A stretch of DNA of 64,000 nt. Origin: Thermothelomyces thermophilus ATCC 42464. Its lineage: Eukaryota; Ascomycota; Sordariomycetes; Sordariales; Chaetomiaceae. This document shows, in pieces, positions 35,618 to 46,841 of this stretch. Under the pieces are notes generated by a model. It saw only the letters and a program-made list of their open reading frames with translations. It had not been told where the DNA came from and did no database searches. Position numbers and translations under genes: made by a program. Position 1 is the first letter of the stretch. Every line of letters starts with the position of its first letter. The stretch is taken from NCBI RefSeq assembly GCF_000226095.1, contig NC_016473.1:1302001-1366000 (forward strand), in the 5' to 3' direction.

Positions 35618-37560
35618 CTACCTCTTGCGCTTCTTGTTCTTGTCCATGATGCTGGACGAGGGCATTGATAAGCCGAGCGCATCAGAGGCGATTGGCGCGG
35701 CGGGTAGCAAGTTCATAGCCGGAGGTGGCATATCGTCCTTCTTGATAGGCACGCCCATATGCCGACCGTATCGGCCTTTGCGACCATTGCCTTCGTCTTC
35801 GCTAATGCAGAGCTCCGCGGGAATCCCGGCATCCCGGCATCTGCCACAAGGGCGCTGCCTATCGCATCCCTTCTTACTCTTGCGGCAGCGCTGGCATCGG
35901 GGCTTTGTCGAAAGGTCGGGCTGCTCCTCCTCTGCCGAAGCCGAGGGAAAGGTCGGATTGGAGGCGATCGACTGTTTCCGAGAGGCAGGGAGGGACGCCG
36001 GCGTCATTGGGCCCGCGATGCTCGTTGGCTTCTTCGCCTTGGGCTTGGGGGCTTTGTAGGACTTGGTCTTGTTTGACGACTGCGAAGGTGGTTTGGCGGC
36101 GACCACGCTGGTCACCTTGGGCTTGACACCCTTACCGGCGGAGGCAGCCGTTGTGCTGTCATCAGGGCCATCCGAGCTGTAAGCCTCTTCGCCGCTCGTC
36201 TCGGCACTGTCTCTGGGAACGGCAAGGTGGCCTTCCGAGGTGTCGAAAACATTCTTGTGGTTACCGGACACATCCAGCCTCTGTCTCCGCGTGGCAAGTC
36301 TCTCATCCTCGTCGCAGCTGTCGGCGTCGCTCGTTGCGCCCGCTGATGAAGATGCGTCGGCTCTCCCGCTGAAGGCATCGTCCTGGGTCGACCCAGAGGC
36401 CCGACCGTGTGTTGACATCCTCATCAGCTGCATGGCAACGTCCTTGTCTTCCTCGGACATAGCGCTTCGCACAGTCGGTTCGGGCGTCGGCATGACTGAG
36501 CCGTCACCAGGTCCTGGCAGGAACCCTAAGCCTTCGCGGCTACGACGATTGTCGCTGCTAGGTGTAGAATACGCCCCGGGGTGTGCGTAACCGTTGGACA
36601 ACGCCCGCGGAGAGTGGAGGAGATGCGGATTACTGAAAGGGTTTTGTCCGGAGGGAATCAATGGCAAGGAGCTTCGGTGAGGGTCCAGCCGACGAGCGGG
36701 CGAGAGGGACGGGTTCGACGTTGTCGCCGGCATCTGGGGAGGAGCAAAGAGGGGTAGCTCCTGCAAAGCGAGGCGGTCAGCAACGACAAGTACGAGACGC
36801 CAACAAGCAGCGAACAGCCTACCGAGCTCTCGAATTTGGTACGCTTGCGACGGCCACCTTCGACAATGTTCTCGACGCTGATATCAGTGTTGCCCAGCTG
36901 CTCCTTGGCTCGGCTAGATGGGCCAGCGGTGCCGTCGCTGCTGCTGTAACCATTGAAGCTATCGCCGTGCCCGTCACCATTCACCCGGGAGCGGTTTTTG
37001 GAAGAGCGGGAGCGCCCCTTCTTCCCAGAAGCGGGGTTACCGCCCGTCGAGGTGCTGCGGCGCCCACGTCCACCGTTGGGAGAGGGGCTTCGCATGCGCG
37101 GCGTCCTAGACGTGGAGCGGGAAGCGTGTGCGTCTAGGTGTTGAGAGCCTTGGGTCGGGTAGCCATTGGCGTGGTAGTGGGCGCCACCGAGAGCAGCGTG
37201 GAAATCGGGTCCAAGCGGCTCATCGATGACGCGCACGCGAACTATCATATTGTTCGTGAAGTTTTCATACCGGGCAATCATGGTATTGCCATTCTCGTCT
37301 TCGAAACTGACTCCCTTGGAGATACCCGGGCCCGAGTAAAGGCCATAGAAATTCTTGACGGTTGTGATGATGGAATCGGTGGAATCATGCGGGTAGATAG
37401 AGACGCGCAGGGGCAGGCGGGCCTGGTACGGCGAATGTTGAAGGACGAGAACGAATTGAACCGCCTTGGGGGCGGCTGCTGTAACGGTGCGAGGTGACAC
37501 ACTTCCGCTGTGCGATCCCGCAGGCATAGGTCCCGTTCCGTTGGGGGACATTGCAGACAT
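35618..37560 (-). CDS. Zn2Cys6 regulator with conserved N-terminal domain
   Basis: Supported exons on minus are 36760-35618 and 37560-36823 (62-nt intron, GTAGGC/CAG, phase 0), giving 626 residues from the first ATG (MSAMSPNG). Residues 25-125 form a conserved folded block: KAVQFVLVLQHSPYQARLPL, YPHDSTDSIITTVKNFYGLY and IARYENFTNNMIVRVRVID, which looks ubiquitin/PB1-like. A long Ser/Arg-rich disordered middle follows. Near the C-terminus a zinc cluster is complete: CQRC, six residues, C, five, C, two, C and a longer last gap ending in LCISEDEG. A basic KNKKRKR tail ends the protein. A nuclear, DNA-binding role is inferred; no known regulator name fits with certainty. The same frame stays open and coding-like upstream to about 37705 without ATG, and GTAAGT donors on minus near 38177 and 38374 point to further 5' exons, so the true N-terminus is probably longer. 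Confidence 0.8.
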
Positions 37561-38500
37561 GTCGGCAACAACGTGCGATGCGATGCCAATAGGCACCCGC
37601 TCGTGTGTAGGTGAGGGATAGGGCTGGGAGATGCGATCGAAGGCGCTGTCGAGTCGAGGAGGCGCGGTCGCGATCGGTGCCGGGGATCGAACTTGTATCG
37701 GCGACGTCGGCTCTCAGGCGGGCAATCCCATTCCAGGCCAATAGAGCCGAGATGGTGATGTTCCCAGCCCGGTAAGCGGCGTCGGTTTCTGCGGGTTGGT
37801 CGATGCTTGCCTGTTCCGGGTTCGAGCCGTAGGGGGGAGTCGTAATGAGCGTGAGAAGGTAGATCGGTGGTTCGAGACCGGGACGAGCACTTGCGTTTCG
37901 CGGCGGGAATCTGTGGAAGGACGGCAAACGTTAGAAATGGAGTTTACCAGCACCCAAACGGGCAGTGATGACATTGATGCAGCCCGATGCCATTTCAACA
38001 CGGGGCAGACGCAGCGGGTAGAGGGTGAGATGCCTCTTGCGGCGGTTGAGCTAGGTGGGATGGAGGCACCACTGGTCCTGCGATCATGACCAGTCTTGTA
38101 GGAGGAGCAGGCAGGCCATAAACGAAATACCAGAGGACGATTCCAATCGCATGCACTGGAGGACCACGTCTACTTACCAGGAAGCCCAGACAGCGGCGGT
38201 GTTGGTTGAGTAACAGGTGCGATCTCGACGCTTGCGCACAGAATCCCGGTCGAAGGACTGGGCCGAAGCAACGGTGAGCGACAAGGCCGCAGAGGGCATA
38301 ATCCCAACGTGGAGTTGGGGGTAGGCAGGCGTGACTGGCAAAAGGCGAAGGATGCGAGGCGGCAATGACTTACCGAGCAGGCCTGGGGCGGTGTAATGGT
38401 TCGGGTTGGGCAATTCAGAGGTGTGTGTGTGTGGAAAGAGAATGGAGGAGTCGCAAGATTTCTGCATTAAAAGGCAGATGCCGGTAATCGCACACAACCG
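37561..38500 (-). other. Probable 5' exons/leader of the Zn2Cys6 gene
   Basis: On minus, an ATG at 38299 opens a 40-codon coding-like stretch (MPSAALSLTVASAQSFDRDS) that ends at a GTAAGT donor at 38177 in phase 2. Another GTAAGT lies near 38374. An intron with GTAAAC donor, CTAAC branch site and CACAG acceptor spans about 37927-37950. A second coding-like frame runs from 37927 inwards (for example ISALLAWNGIARLRADVADT), but it is not the frame of the downstream exon and I see no donor that would join the two. The structure is unresolved. Confidence 0.4.
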
Positions 38501-41500
38501 CTATACACACTAAGGTGCCTGCTGGGACTTTGCGCCTAGTTCCGAGATTTGACACTGTGCCACGGTGCAGTGCCCGCTTCTTTGACACCGAACACGATGC
38601 CCAGCAATGCATTTCAAGAGGTGCCGTCAGTTTCCTTCTATTGCTCTGGCATGCCTTCTATCTCATGATATGCATCAAGCCCCATTCCCTAGTCGCTTCC
38701 CCGAGTCGCATCTTCCTTTGTGTTCTCGCGCCGACACTCTGGAGTGGAGATGGCTCCGGTTTTTCGCACAGTCAACAGAGCGCTTGCATCCGTCCACCTC
38801 GCCAGCACCACCACCCTGCCCGCCTGGCTCGACCCATGTCGGGCCGCCTCTCGAAATGGATATGATGCGATTCTACAGGCTCTCAGGCATTTCAGCAAAA
38901 GCTGCCATTTGCGGGGGGGGGGGGGGGGGTGGGGTCGGCTTTCCAGGGCGCGGTGGGTGCGGCAGCGACCCTCAACGTCTAGTTATTTGTCTGTAGCGTA
39001 TTGTGATTGAGCGCAATCTTGTCGCATTACTTTTTTGCGACGCTTTGCGCGGGTCTTGCCTGCTTCGGGACTTGCAAACGGGTGAGTGGGCTTATTGACT
39101 ACCTACCTGAGTTAAACGGTTCAAAGAGCCCACTTTCGACAAGCCCAAGGGTCGGCGACGAGCGAGCTTCCCGTGAAGCGCGAGCAGCGAGTTCTCTTGC
39201 CGCCGGATTGCGCCGCAGCTCGCGCCCTTCGACAGGACACAGTATGGACAAAATGCTCAACAGACGCACGACTAGGTGCCCCAACCATCCTCCCGCAACT
39301 GCGCACACTGAGCATGCTCTACTGCAAGTAGGTCGATAGACACAAGACCACGATCGATTCTACATTATGGCTGGCGGCCCATGTCCGGGCCCGAGGTGAG
39401 TCTTTACCAAAGAGGCGACGAATGCGACCGACTGCGTGGGGAGAGACGTTGAACCGGCAGTTTCTACAGCGAGCAACTGTGGTTGCACCTTGTGGGAGCT
39501 GGGGGGCTCAAGAGCCGGAATTCTGGGTCGCGCTGGTCGCGGCCTAAACAACAGTGTATGCGGACGGCTTGACAGCGTGGTGTGACTCCTCAATCTGTAC
39601 ATTACGTCCACACCTGACTTTGATTTGGGCACACAACTTCTTGCGAGAAACTCGAGGCCGATGCGACAGAACTGTCCCGGCTTCTGTGGAAAGTGGAGTC
39701 CGCCGGACGAGTGCTGCGGCCAAGTCGGGGCTGGGCCAGCCAATAACGAAACCGGCTGTGGAGTTTAGCGTACAGGGGCCTTGTTTGCGTTTTGAAGTCC
39801 TGCGTTCTTGGGACGCAAGACTGCCCAAGGCTGGCCAGACCGGAGACCAACCTACACTGGCTGGACATTCTGGTGTTCGAGCTCAGGCCCCGGACGGCAG
39901 GCTGGTCAGCAGGAGTGTATGTGTAATCTAGGGTATCGAAGCTGCTTATGGTTTACGAAAGCTCGTCTCGGGGGTTGCGGCACAAGGCGGAACCAGCTGC
40001 CAAGGGTGCTAGAATTTGAGGGATGCGCAACCAGATCGCCGGGGGAGAACGACTGAAGAGGCTCGTCAAGACGAACGAACGCTGGACTGTGGGAAATGAC
40101 TAATCGCAGGCGGCGAACGTGAAGTGTTATTTCGGGCAACGTTTCAGAGCGAGCTGGCACCCACGCACACCAGATCGCTTCTGTGCACCGGGAACAAGAG
40201 TTAATGGAAATCGGGGACCGCGGCTCGATGCGCTGGCAGAGTTTCAGATGCAGGACGGCATCGAATCGGGTCCCGAATCTTCGAGTGTGCCCACCCACAG
40301 CGGCGGGGATTGTAGCTTTCTGTTACCTCCCTTGCGTATGAGCGACTTCGCCGTTACGGTGCAGTGTATCCTGCGGGTTCTTCTCGCCCGAAGAGGTTCC
40401 CTTGCCGCGGTCCCCACTGAGCTGCAGACAGAATCCAGGTGAAGCTACCCGGTATGCACTCCGTACCCTAGCGTGGACATGTTACGCGATCATTATCCTG
40501 TTCATAGTATAGGCGGCAGGCAAACATTCGTGAGCCCGACTGCGCACCTTGATTGCCCGGGAAGGATCCTTAGCCCGTCGGTCGAACATTCGTGATCCTT
40601 GGACAGAGCGCTTCCGGTTCTGGGCTTCCATGCCGACCACCAAACCCTTGCCCGTTTTGAGTTGCCTATCTGCGACCCGCCTCCTGACGCAACGAGGTCA
40701 TCGAGGCTGTTTTTCCGGCTTGCACACTAGCCCCCTTCTTTTGGATTTTGTCGAGCTTCTCGCCGGTAGATGAATGAGGCAATGGTGTAGCATGTATGAC
40801 TTGATAGGTGGTCGGTCTCGAAGCTCAGACGGTTGCTCCTGCTGTACATAGTACATACTTCGTACGCAAGTCCAGTACTGCAATCCGTACAGTAGCGTAC
40901 CAAGGATGTGCAGATGACGGCAAATGCGGTTGACGATCAGCGCCAAGCTTCGGTCCCACCCCTGCCCATCCACAGCGCTGACGATGAAAAGGATGCAGCA
41001 TTGCATCCGCGGGGCGCGATTTGGCTGCGCAACTCACCGTGAGTTGATATGCACTGCTCACGTTGACGTGACGAAGGAGGGGTTGTCGTGCGGTCTTAAG
41101 ACGTCCCTTCCCAACACGCGGAACGAGCCTTAGGCAGGTCAGTCGGACATTTTAGAGATAGCCCCATTCGCAAAAATCGGTGGATGACCATGAAAAAAAC
41201 AAATAACCATCTTTCCCAAAATTCTCATTCTCATAATAGACAAAAGAGCGGCTATTGATCATATCGGCCTCAATTTTGCCCGTGATGCTACACAATGAGT
41301 GGGTTGGTCCCCCGAAACAGCCCCGCCCAGATGTGGTGTAGGTGCGGCCGCTAGTCGCGCCGCTGGCGTCAGTTGACCAAAACATCAAAACATCAAAACA
41401 TCGCGTTTCTCTCGTGTTGCGCTTGCATTCTCACTGGTCGGCTTTGTTTGGGTCATCCAAAACGGTCAGTCTAACCCGCGTTTGATTTGTGTGTTGGCTC

Positions 41501-42606
41501 GACAGACCAGTCATGGCAGGTCCTGCAGGAAACGTCGGAAACACTCGCAGGCGATTCGGGGTGAATGGAACCGAACAAGACAGGCCGCCAGTCGCTGATA
41601 AGGCGAAAGCAGGACATTGCGAGGGACTCGAGGGCCTTTCACCACTCGGGAGGAGATGGCAGTCCGGTTGTCAATAGGTCACGTGCTTTCGCGAAACATT
41701 GGCGCTGCAAAGTTGCCATGAGTCGCGCGTTGGCGGCTCCGCATTGAATCTTGCAAGAACCCCATCACATCGCCACATATCTCAAAAACTTCTGAAAATC
41801 CATGGCTATGTAGGTTATAGATGTGTTTATTAACAAATAAAAAAGCAATTGAACCTGTACTGCGAATTTTGGAAAGTCTACAGGTCTTTGGCCTGACGTA
41901 CCAAAACTTTGGTTGACGCGACGGTCTGCCTGACCCAGAATTTTAAACAAACGAGCGTGGTTACGTCATGGTAGGTGGGGCGGAAGACTGCCCCGCGCAA
42001 CCACCAAGCAACCGGTGGCAGGGATGGCACAGACATCTAGTGCAAGGATCCACGACTGTGTTTACCTAGCCCTGTCACAACGTAAACAGAAGCCGCAACA
42101 CGGCACAGCGAGATTCCAGAAGAGTGGCTCTCCGAATCCACCACTTTCCCTCCGCTTCAAACCAACAACGGCCAGCCAGAGAAGGCGTTACCATTGCACA
42201 TCTAAAGGCCACCTTTTCCCATGTATGCGCTCGGAAGCTAGTGCTAGGCGCGCTGTTTCCACCGCGTCAAAACTTCTTTGCGAAGGGAGCTCTTCTTGTG
42301 GTCGTTATTACAACGGCTCGTTTGGGCGACTGGGCGCAATAACCAGGTTCTGCCTTCCTTCAACGGCACAACATCAAGCAAACATTTACACATTGTTCAT
42401 CCGCCTCCTTCGTCTTGGATCACGAAACTTGACTTCTCTCCACAATCGGACTTCGAGTGCCGCTTCGCCGCCTACCGCGCAGGGAGCTCACGGGTCCGCC
42501 TTTAATCCGCAGCTTCACGACTTTCTTGCAGTAGCCTTTATGCAAGGTCGAGGCAATATTCGCCGCAGCAGAGTCTAGCAACATAGTTCAGACCCAATTC
42601 TCCAAG
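38501..42606. other. Long gene-poor stretch before cyclin B
   Basis: About 4.1 kb without a supportable gene. Present are a G-run at about 38907-38922, GTAC-rich palindromes at 40842-40900, an AT-rich patch near 41800-41880, and many short frames with no family marks. The 5' leader and promoter of the cyclin gene must lie at the right end. A non-coding RNA or a decayed repeat cannot be excluded. Confidence 0.45.
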
Positions 42607-44994
42607 ATGGACGCAAGGGTAAGTTTCATGTTTTCTTTGCTTTTTCACTCCATCACGGGCGGGACGCGACCTCGCGGTTTGAGCCCGTCTGACTTCCACA
42701 ACTTTTCGAGCTCTTTTCCCTCCCCAGCACCGTTTCGCACAGTTGTTCAGGCACCAAGACACTAATCAAAACACCTACCCGGCCCCAGCGCCCATTACGT
42801 GCCGTCGCTGCCAATTCCAACAACGAGAATATCGTCTCCTCCAAACAGCCCGCCCATTACCGACAGAAGTCCGTTGGCAACCTCAAAGCAATGGCCCCGA
42901 CCGGTGCGCTCAATGCCCCTCCAAAGCGAACCGCCTTTGGCGACGTAAGCAACACTGCTAGGGCTCGTGTGGTTGAACCCGCCGGTAAGGCGGGTACTAG
43001 AGAGACCGTCAAGCCTCGCGGCAAGGCAATTACCACATTAGTCAGCGCCCGAGATGCCCGGCTTGAGGATAAGGAGAACAGGAAAGGAGGTACCAAGGAG
43101 AACAGGTCCAAACCGACCGCAGCATCCAAGGGAGTCAGTCATGGCAGTAAGCCTCAGCCGAACGGGGCCCGTCAGGCGGCAAACCCGACCTCTCGCGCGA
43201 ACGCCAATTACGTTCCGACTGGAACTTCTCTTGCGCAGCCTCCGTTGCGGAACGGTGCGTCAAAGAAGACGACTGCAGTCTATTCAGACCGTAAAGAAGA
43301 GCAGGTGAACGCTGGTACCGAAGCAGTGTCTCCTGTCGATGACCTTGCCATTCCCGTGGTCAAGCCGATTAAGAGCCCGCGCCACTACAAGAGCCAGCCA
43401 CTGCTCCGAATCGAACAGCACAGGATGGGGTGCCAGGAGGCCAAGTTCCCAGTTCAGCCCGAGAACGTCGTTGACATTGAGAACGAAGGCGATATTGACG
43501 ACAACGCGACGGAAGCGGCTTACGAGGATGCTGTCGAAGAATTGTCACAGGGTGCCGAATGTGCTGTTCGGGGCACTCTTGCCGAGATGGAACAAGCAGA
43601 CTACAAGAGCCTCCGCCGGGACGAGCACGACACGTCGGAGCAATCCAAAGCCCTTCCTGAGCTGCCTGGTGCATCCGAATTGGAGGAGTACTGGGATGAG
43701 GAGGAAGAGCAGGAACTGTACGATGAGCAAGGCTACACCACAGCACATTCGTACCGGTCGCACGGCGATAACACCACGAATGGCCCGACGACACTGCTTG
43801 CGCCGCACGTCACAGCCAGTGTCCGAGAAGAACTGGAGATGGCGAAAGCGTACGTTGCAGAGCATCAGACCGAGGAAGAGATTGAGGAAGAAGCATGGGA
43901 CGTCAGTATGGTGGCTGAGTACGGCGACGAGATCTTCGAGTACATGAGGGAACTTGAGGTTTGTTCCCCCCCCCCCCCCCCAACCCCCCCAACCCCCGCC
44001 CTTTTTTTTTCTTTTGTGCGTCCCCTCCCGTGACCAGTTACTGGCTTTCCGTGGTACTCCGTTATCTTTCATGGCCGTTACCTTTCGTTGCTAACAGCTC
44101 CATGCAGGCACAGATGCTTCCAAACCCTCACTATATGGATGACCAGACGGAGATCCAGTGGTCGATGCGATCTGTGCTCATGGATTGGCTGGTCCAAGTG
44201 CATCACCGATTCTGCCTCCTTCCCGAGACTCTCTTCCTTACCGTCAATTACATCGACCGCTTCCTCTCAGTCAAAGTCGTCTCTCTTGGGAAGCTCCAGC
44301 TCGTTGGTGCCACCGCTCTCTTCGTCGCGGCCAAGTACGAAGAGATAAACTGCCCGTCGGTTCAGGAGATCGTCTACATGGTGGATTCGGGCTACAGCGT
44401 TGATGAGATTCTCAAGGCTGAGCGTTTCATGCTGAGCATGCTGCATTTCGAGCTTGGGTGGCCCGGCCCCATGAGCTTCCTCCGCCGCATTAGCAAGGCG
44501 GACGACTATGACCTCGAGACGCGGACTCTTGCCAAGTACTTCCTGGAGATTACGATTATGGATGAGCGATTTGTCAGCTGCCCCCCGAGCTTCCTTGCTG
44601 CTGGCGCGCACTGCATTTCCCGCTTCTTCCTGGAAAAAGGAGACTGGGTAAGATGGCTGTCAACCCAACTTTTTTCATTCAGCTCGCTAACCATTCTCAG
44701 ACTCTCGCGCATGTTCATTACTCTGGATACACCCTTAGCCAGCTGAAGCCGCTGATCAAGTTGCTTTTCGAGTGCTGCCAATACCCAACCAAGCACCACA
44801 GCGCCGTCTACGAGAAGTATGCGACGCCAAAATACAAGCACTCATCGACTTTTGTCGAGAGCAAGATCGCCAGCGGCCTCACGCTGTCTCAGTTGTTTGC
44901 TGGGGCAGCCCATCAGGACACCTCGTCCATTGTGGGCGACTCCAAAACAAACCAATACCAGGCGCCCCGAGTCCTCATTCCGACCCACGGCTAG
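42607..44994 (+). CDS. B-type (mitotic) cyclin
   Basis: Certain exons end at 43958, then 44108-44647 and 44701-44994; introns of 149 and 53 nt are phase 0. From the in-frame ATG at 42891 this gives 633 residues. The cyclin core includes EIQWSMRSVLMDWLVQVH, FLTVNYIDRFLSVK, TALFVAAKYEEINCPS, FLRRISKADDYD and, across the last intron, GDW-TLAHVHYSGY. The N-terminus has a destruction-box-like RTAFGDVSN (42927-42953) and two KEN motifs (43071-43079, 43095-43103), signals for APC/C degradation. Role: activates Cdc2/Cdk1 at G2-M. The 5' end is unclear. ATG at 42607 with a GTAAGT donor after 12 nt looks like a first exon, and the frame of 42891 stays coding-like back to 42729, but the phases do not join; the other frame reads HQDTNQNT. 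Intron 2 contains a 15-nt C run. Confidence 0.9.
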
Positions 44995-46841
44995 ACACGC
45001 CCTATTACCAGTCAACACTTGGCGGCTTTTCTTTTCCCATGTCTTGTCTTCGATGTACACATTTATACCAACACACCTCCGTTTGGAAGGTGGCTTTGTG
45101 GCCTGTCCGGCATTTCCTTTTTTTTTTCCTTTCGACCTTTCTACGGCCCTTCTACGACCCATGCCGCTGCGCATTTCCTAACTTTCCACGATTGGCCAGT
45201 CTCCACGACAGCAAAGGTTTCCTTTTGTTTTGTACCGTTGCCCGCGAGTAGCGGTCACATAGGGCATGTCGAACTCGCTGTTGCTGTGGCTCATCGACAA
45301 AGAGCCGCATCTTTGCGCATCGGATCCTCCAGTTGACTTCGCCTGACACCGGCCCCGCATGGAAACATGAAGGGAACGAAGCTATCTGGCCGTCTTGGTC
45401 CCTGGATAACACGATCCGGCGCTCTACTTATTGAGTACACGACTCCCGTACGCTACCCAAAAAGAACAACGCAGCAAAATATGGCGGAGCGCAACGACGG
45501 CGATGGCGCCCATGACGAATTAATGCGACTTACGACGATTTCTTTCCTTCCCATGCAGTTCCTTGCCTTGGTCTTCATCTTTGCCGGATCTCGAGCCAAG
45601 GAATCAAGAGTTTTTTGTCAACAAGAGGATCGGGAGGCGAGACTTTCTCGTGCTTGTTGTGGATTGGTGGTTACTCTTGTGCTCGGAATCGAACGGAACA
45701 GTCATGGCTGAATGATGATGAAGGTGTCCAGCCGCATGGCAGCATGGCGTTCAAGGTGGGATATGGGACCTGGGCGGTTCTCTGGGTGATGCTTTACACA
45801 AGGCTACATGTATACGTATCATTTCGCTACGGGTCATTCTGGCGGCGGAATCTTTCTATTTTCTTTGTTTTTTTCCCCTTTTTTTCCTGCGGAGAGATGG
45901 GAATCGCGTTTATGAACAATAGAGATGGTAGACGGAATGCTTTCGGACACTGAAGAGCTCGAATCAGTGAAACAAGCCTGAGGTTGAGATTGATGTCGGG
46001 TCGGGCGGCATGCACTCTGTTGGTGGACGTCTCATTTCCATGATGATCGCCAGGCACAAGCTTTCCACAGTTGGGACCCCTGTGCTCCACTTTCCTCCAG
46101 GGACAATCTGGTGCAAACGAAACGCCCCGGATGCCTGCGCATGCACTGCCACACCGCCTACGCCCGAGCCACAACCACAGCCAAAATTACATAAGACAGC
46201 TCCCATCTTCGGAGCACGACGGAAGGCTTCGGCCACAAACCCTGGGATGTGGGGACATGGTAGGTTGCCGCACCAATTCCGTTCTCTCTCGGCTAATGTG
46301 CCCCTGCTTGAAGCCGCATGCCAAGCCCCTGTTTTGTGGTCCCACTGCAACCTTGGACCTGCGAGACCGGATTGGATGAGGTGACGGAGAAAAAAAAAAA
46401 AGGCCGCCTTCGAATCCGGCGGCTCATCCGTGGCATCGTGGTTCCATCTTCTCGGACAGGCTTTCCGCCCTCTCTTCTCAATCCCAGCTCCAGATCCACT
46501 TTCTCACGAGATTGACTGTTCCAGCCTCGCCAATTTGGCTAAACTGTCCTTCTTGGTGCACTTCACGGGCAGAAGTCATTGCCAGCCTTCCTTCTTTTCT
46601 CTTCGCGCGCCAATTAACGCAGCACCAGATTCTTGGTTCGGTTCTTTTTTTTTTCTTCTTCCTCGAGCGCCGTTACCGCCGCTTCCGATCTTTCCGCTCT
46701 TTTCCCACCGCACATTGAGTCACGGAAGCGCGCCGATCTTCGCAGACCCGCCGTGCTTTTCGGACAACAGTGTCAACGGTGCGGCGACATCTCTCTCTCC
46801 TTAACTAGACTGCGCGCAACCGCAGGTTCCGGAAATCCACC
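44995..46841. other. Intergenic, cyclin 3' side to carrier promoter
   Basis: 1.85 kb with no gene I can support. T-rich runs near 45120 and 45860 fit 3' UTR sequence of the cyclin. Pyrimidine-rich sequence at about 46630-46700 fits the core promoter and leader of the carrier gene. Frames of 100-128 codons overlap each other on both strands and lack domains. Confidence 0.5.

Noticed and set aside
37803-37825. B-box-like GGTTCGAGCC of a tRNA gene
   Set aside because: No matching A box or cloverleaf stems around it; it lies in the leader of the Zn2Cys6 gene.
41152-41388. Minus frame ending in FFSWSSTDFCEWGYL
   Set aside because: No ATG in good context, isolated in gene-poor DNA, and no family signature.
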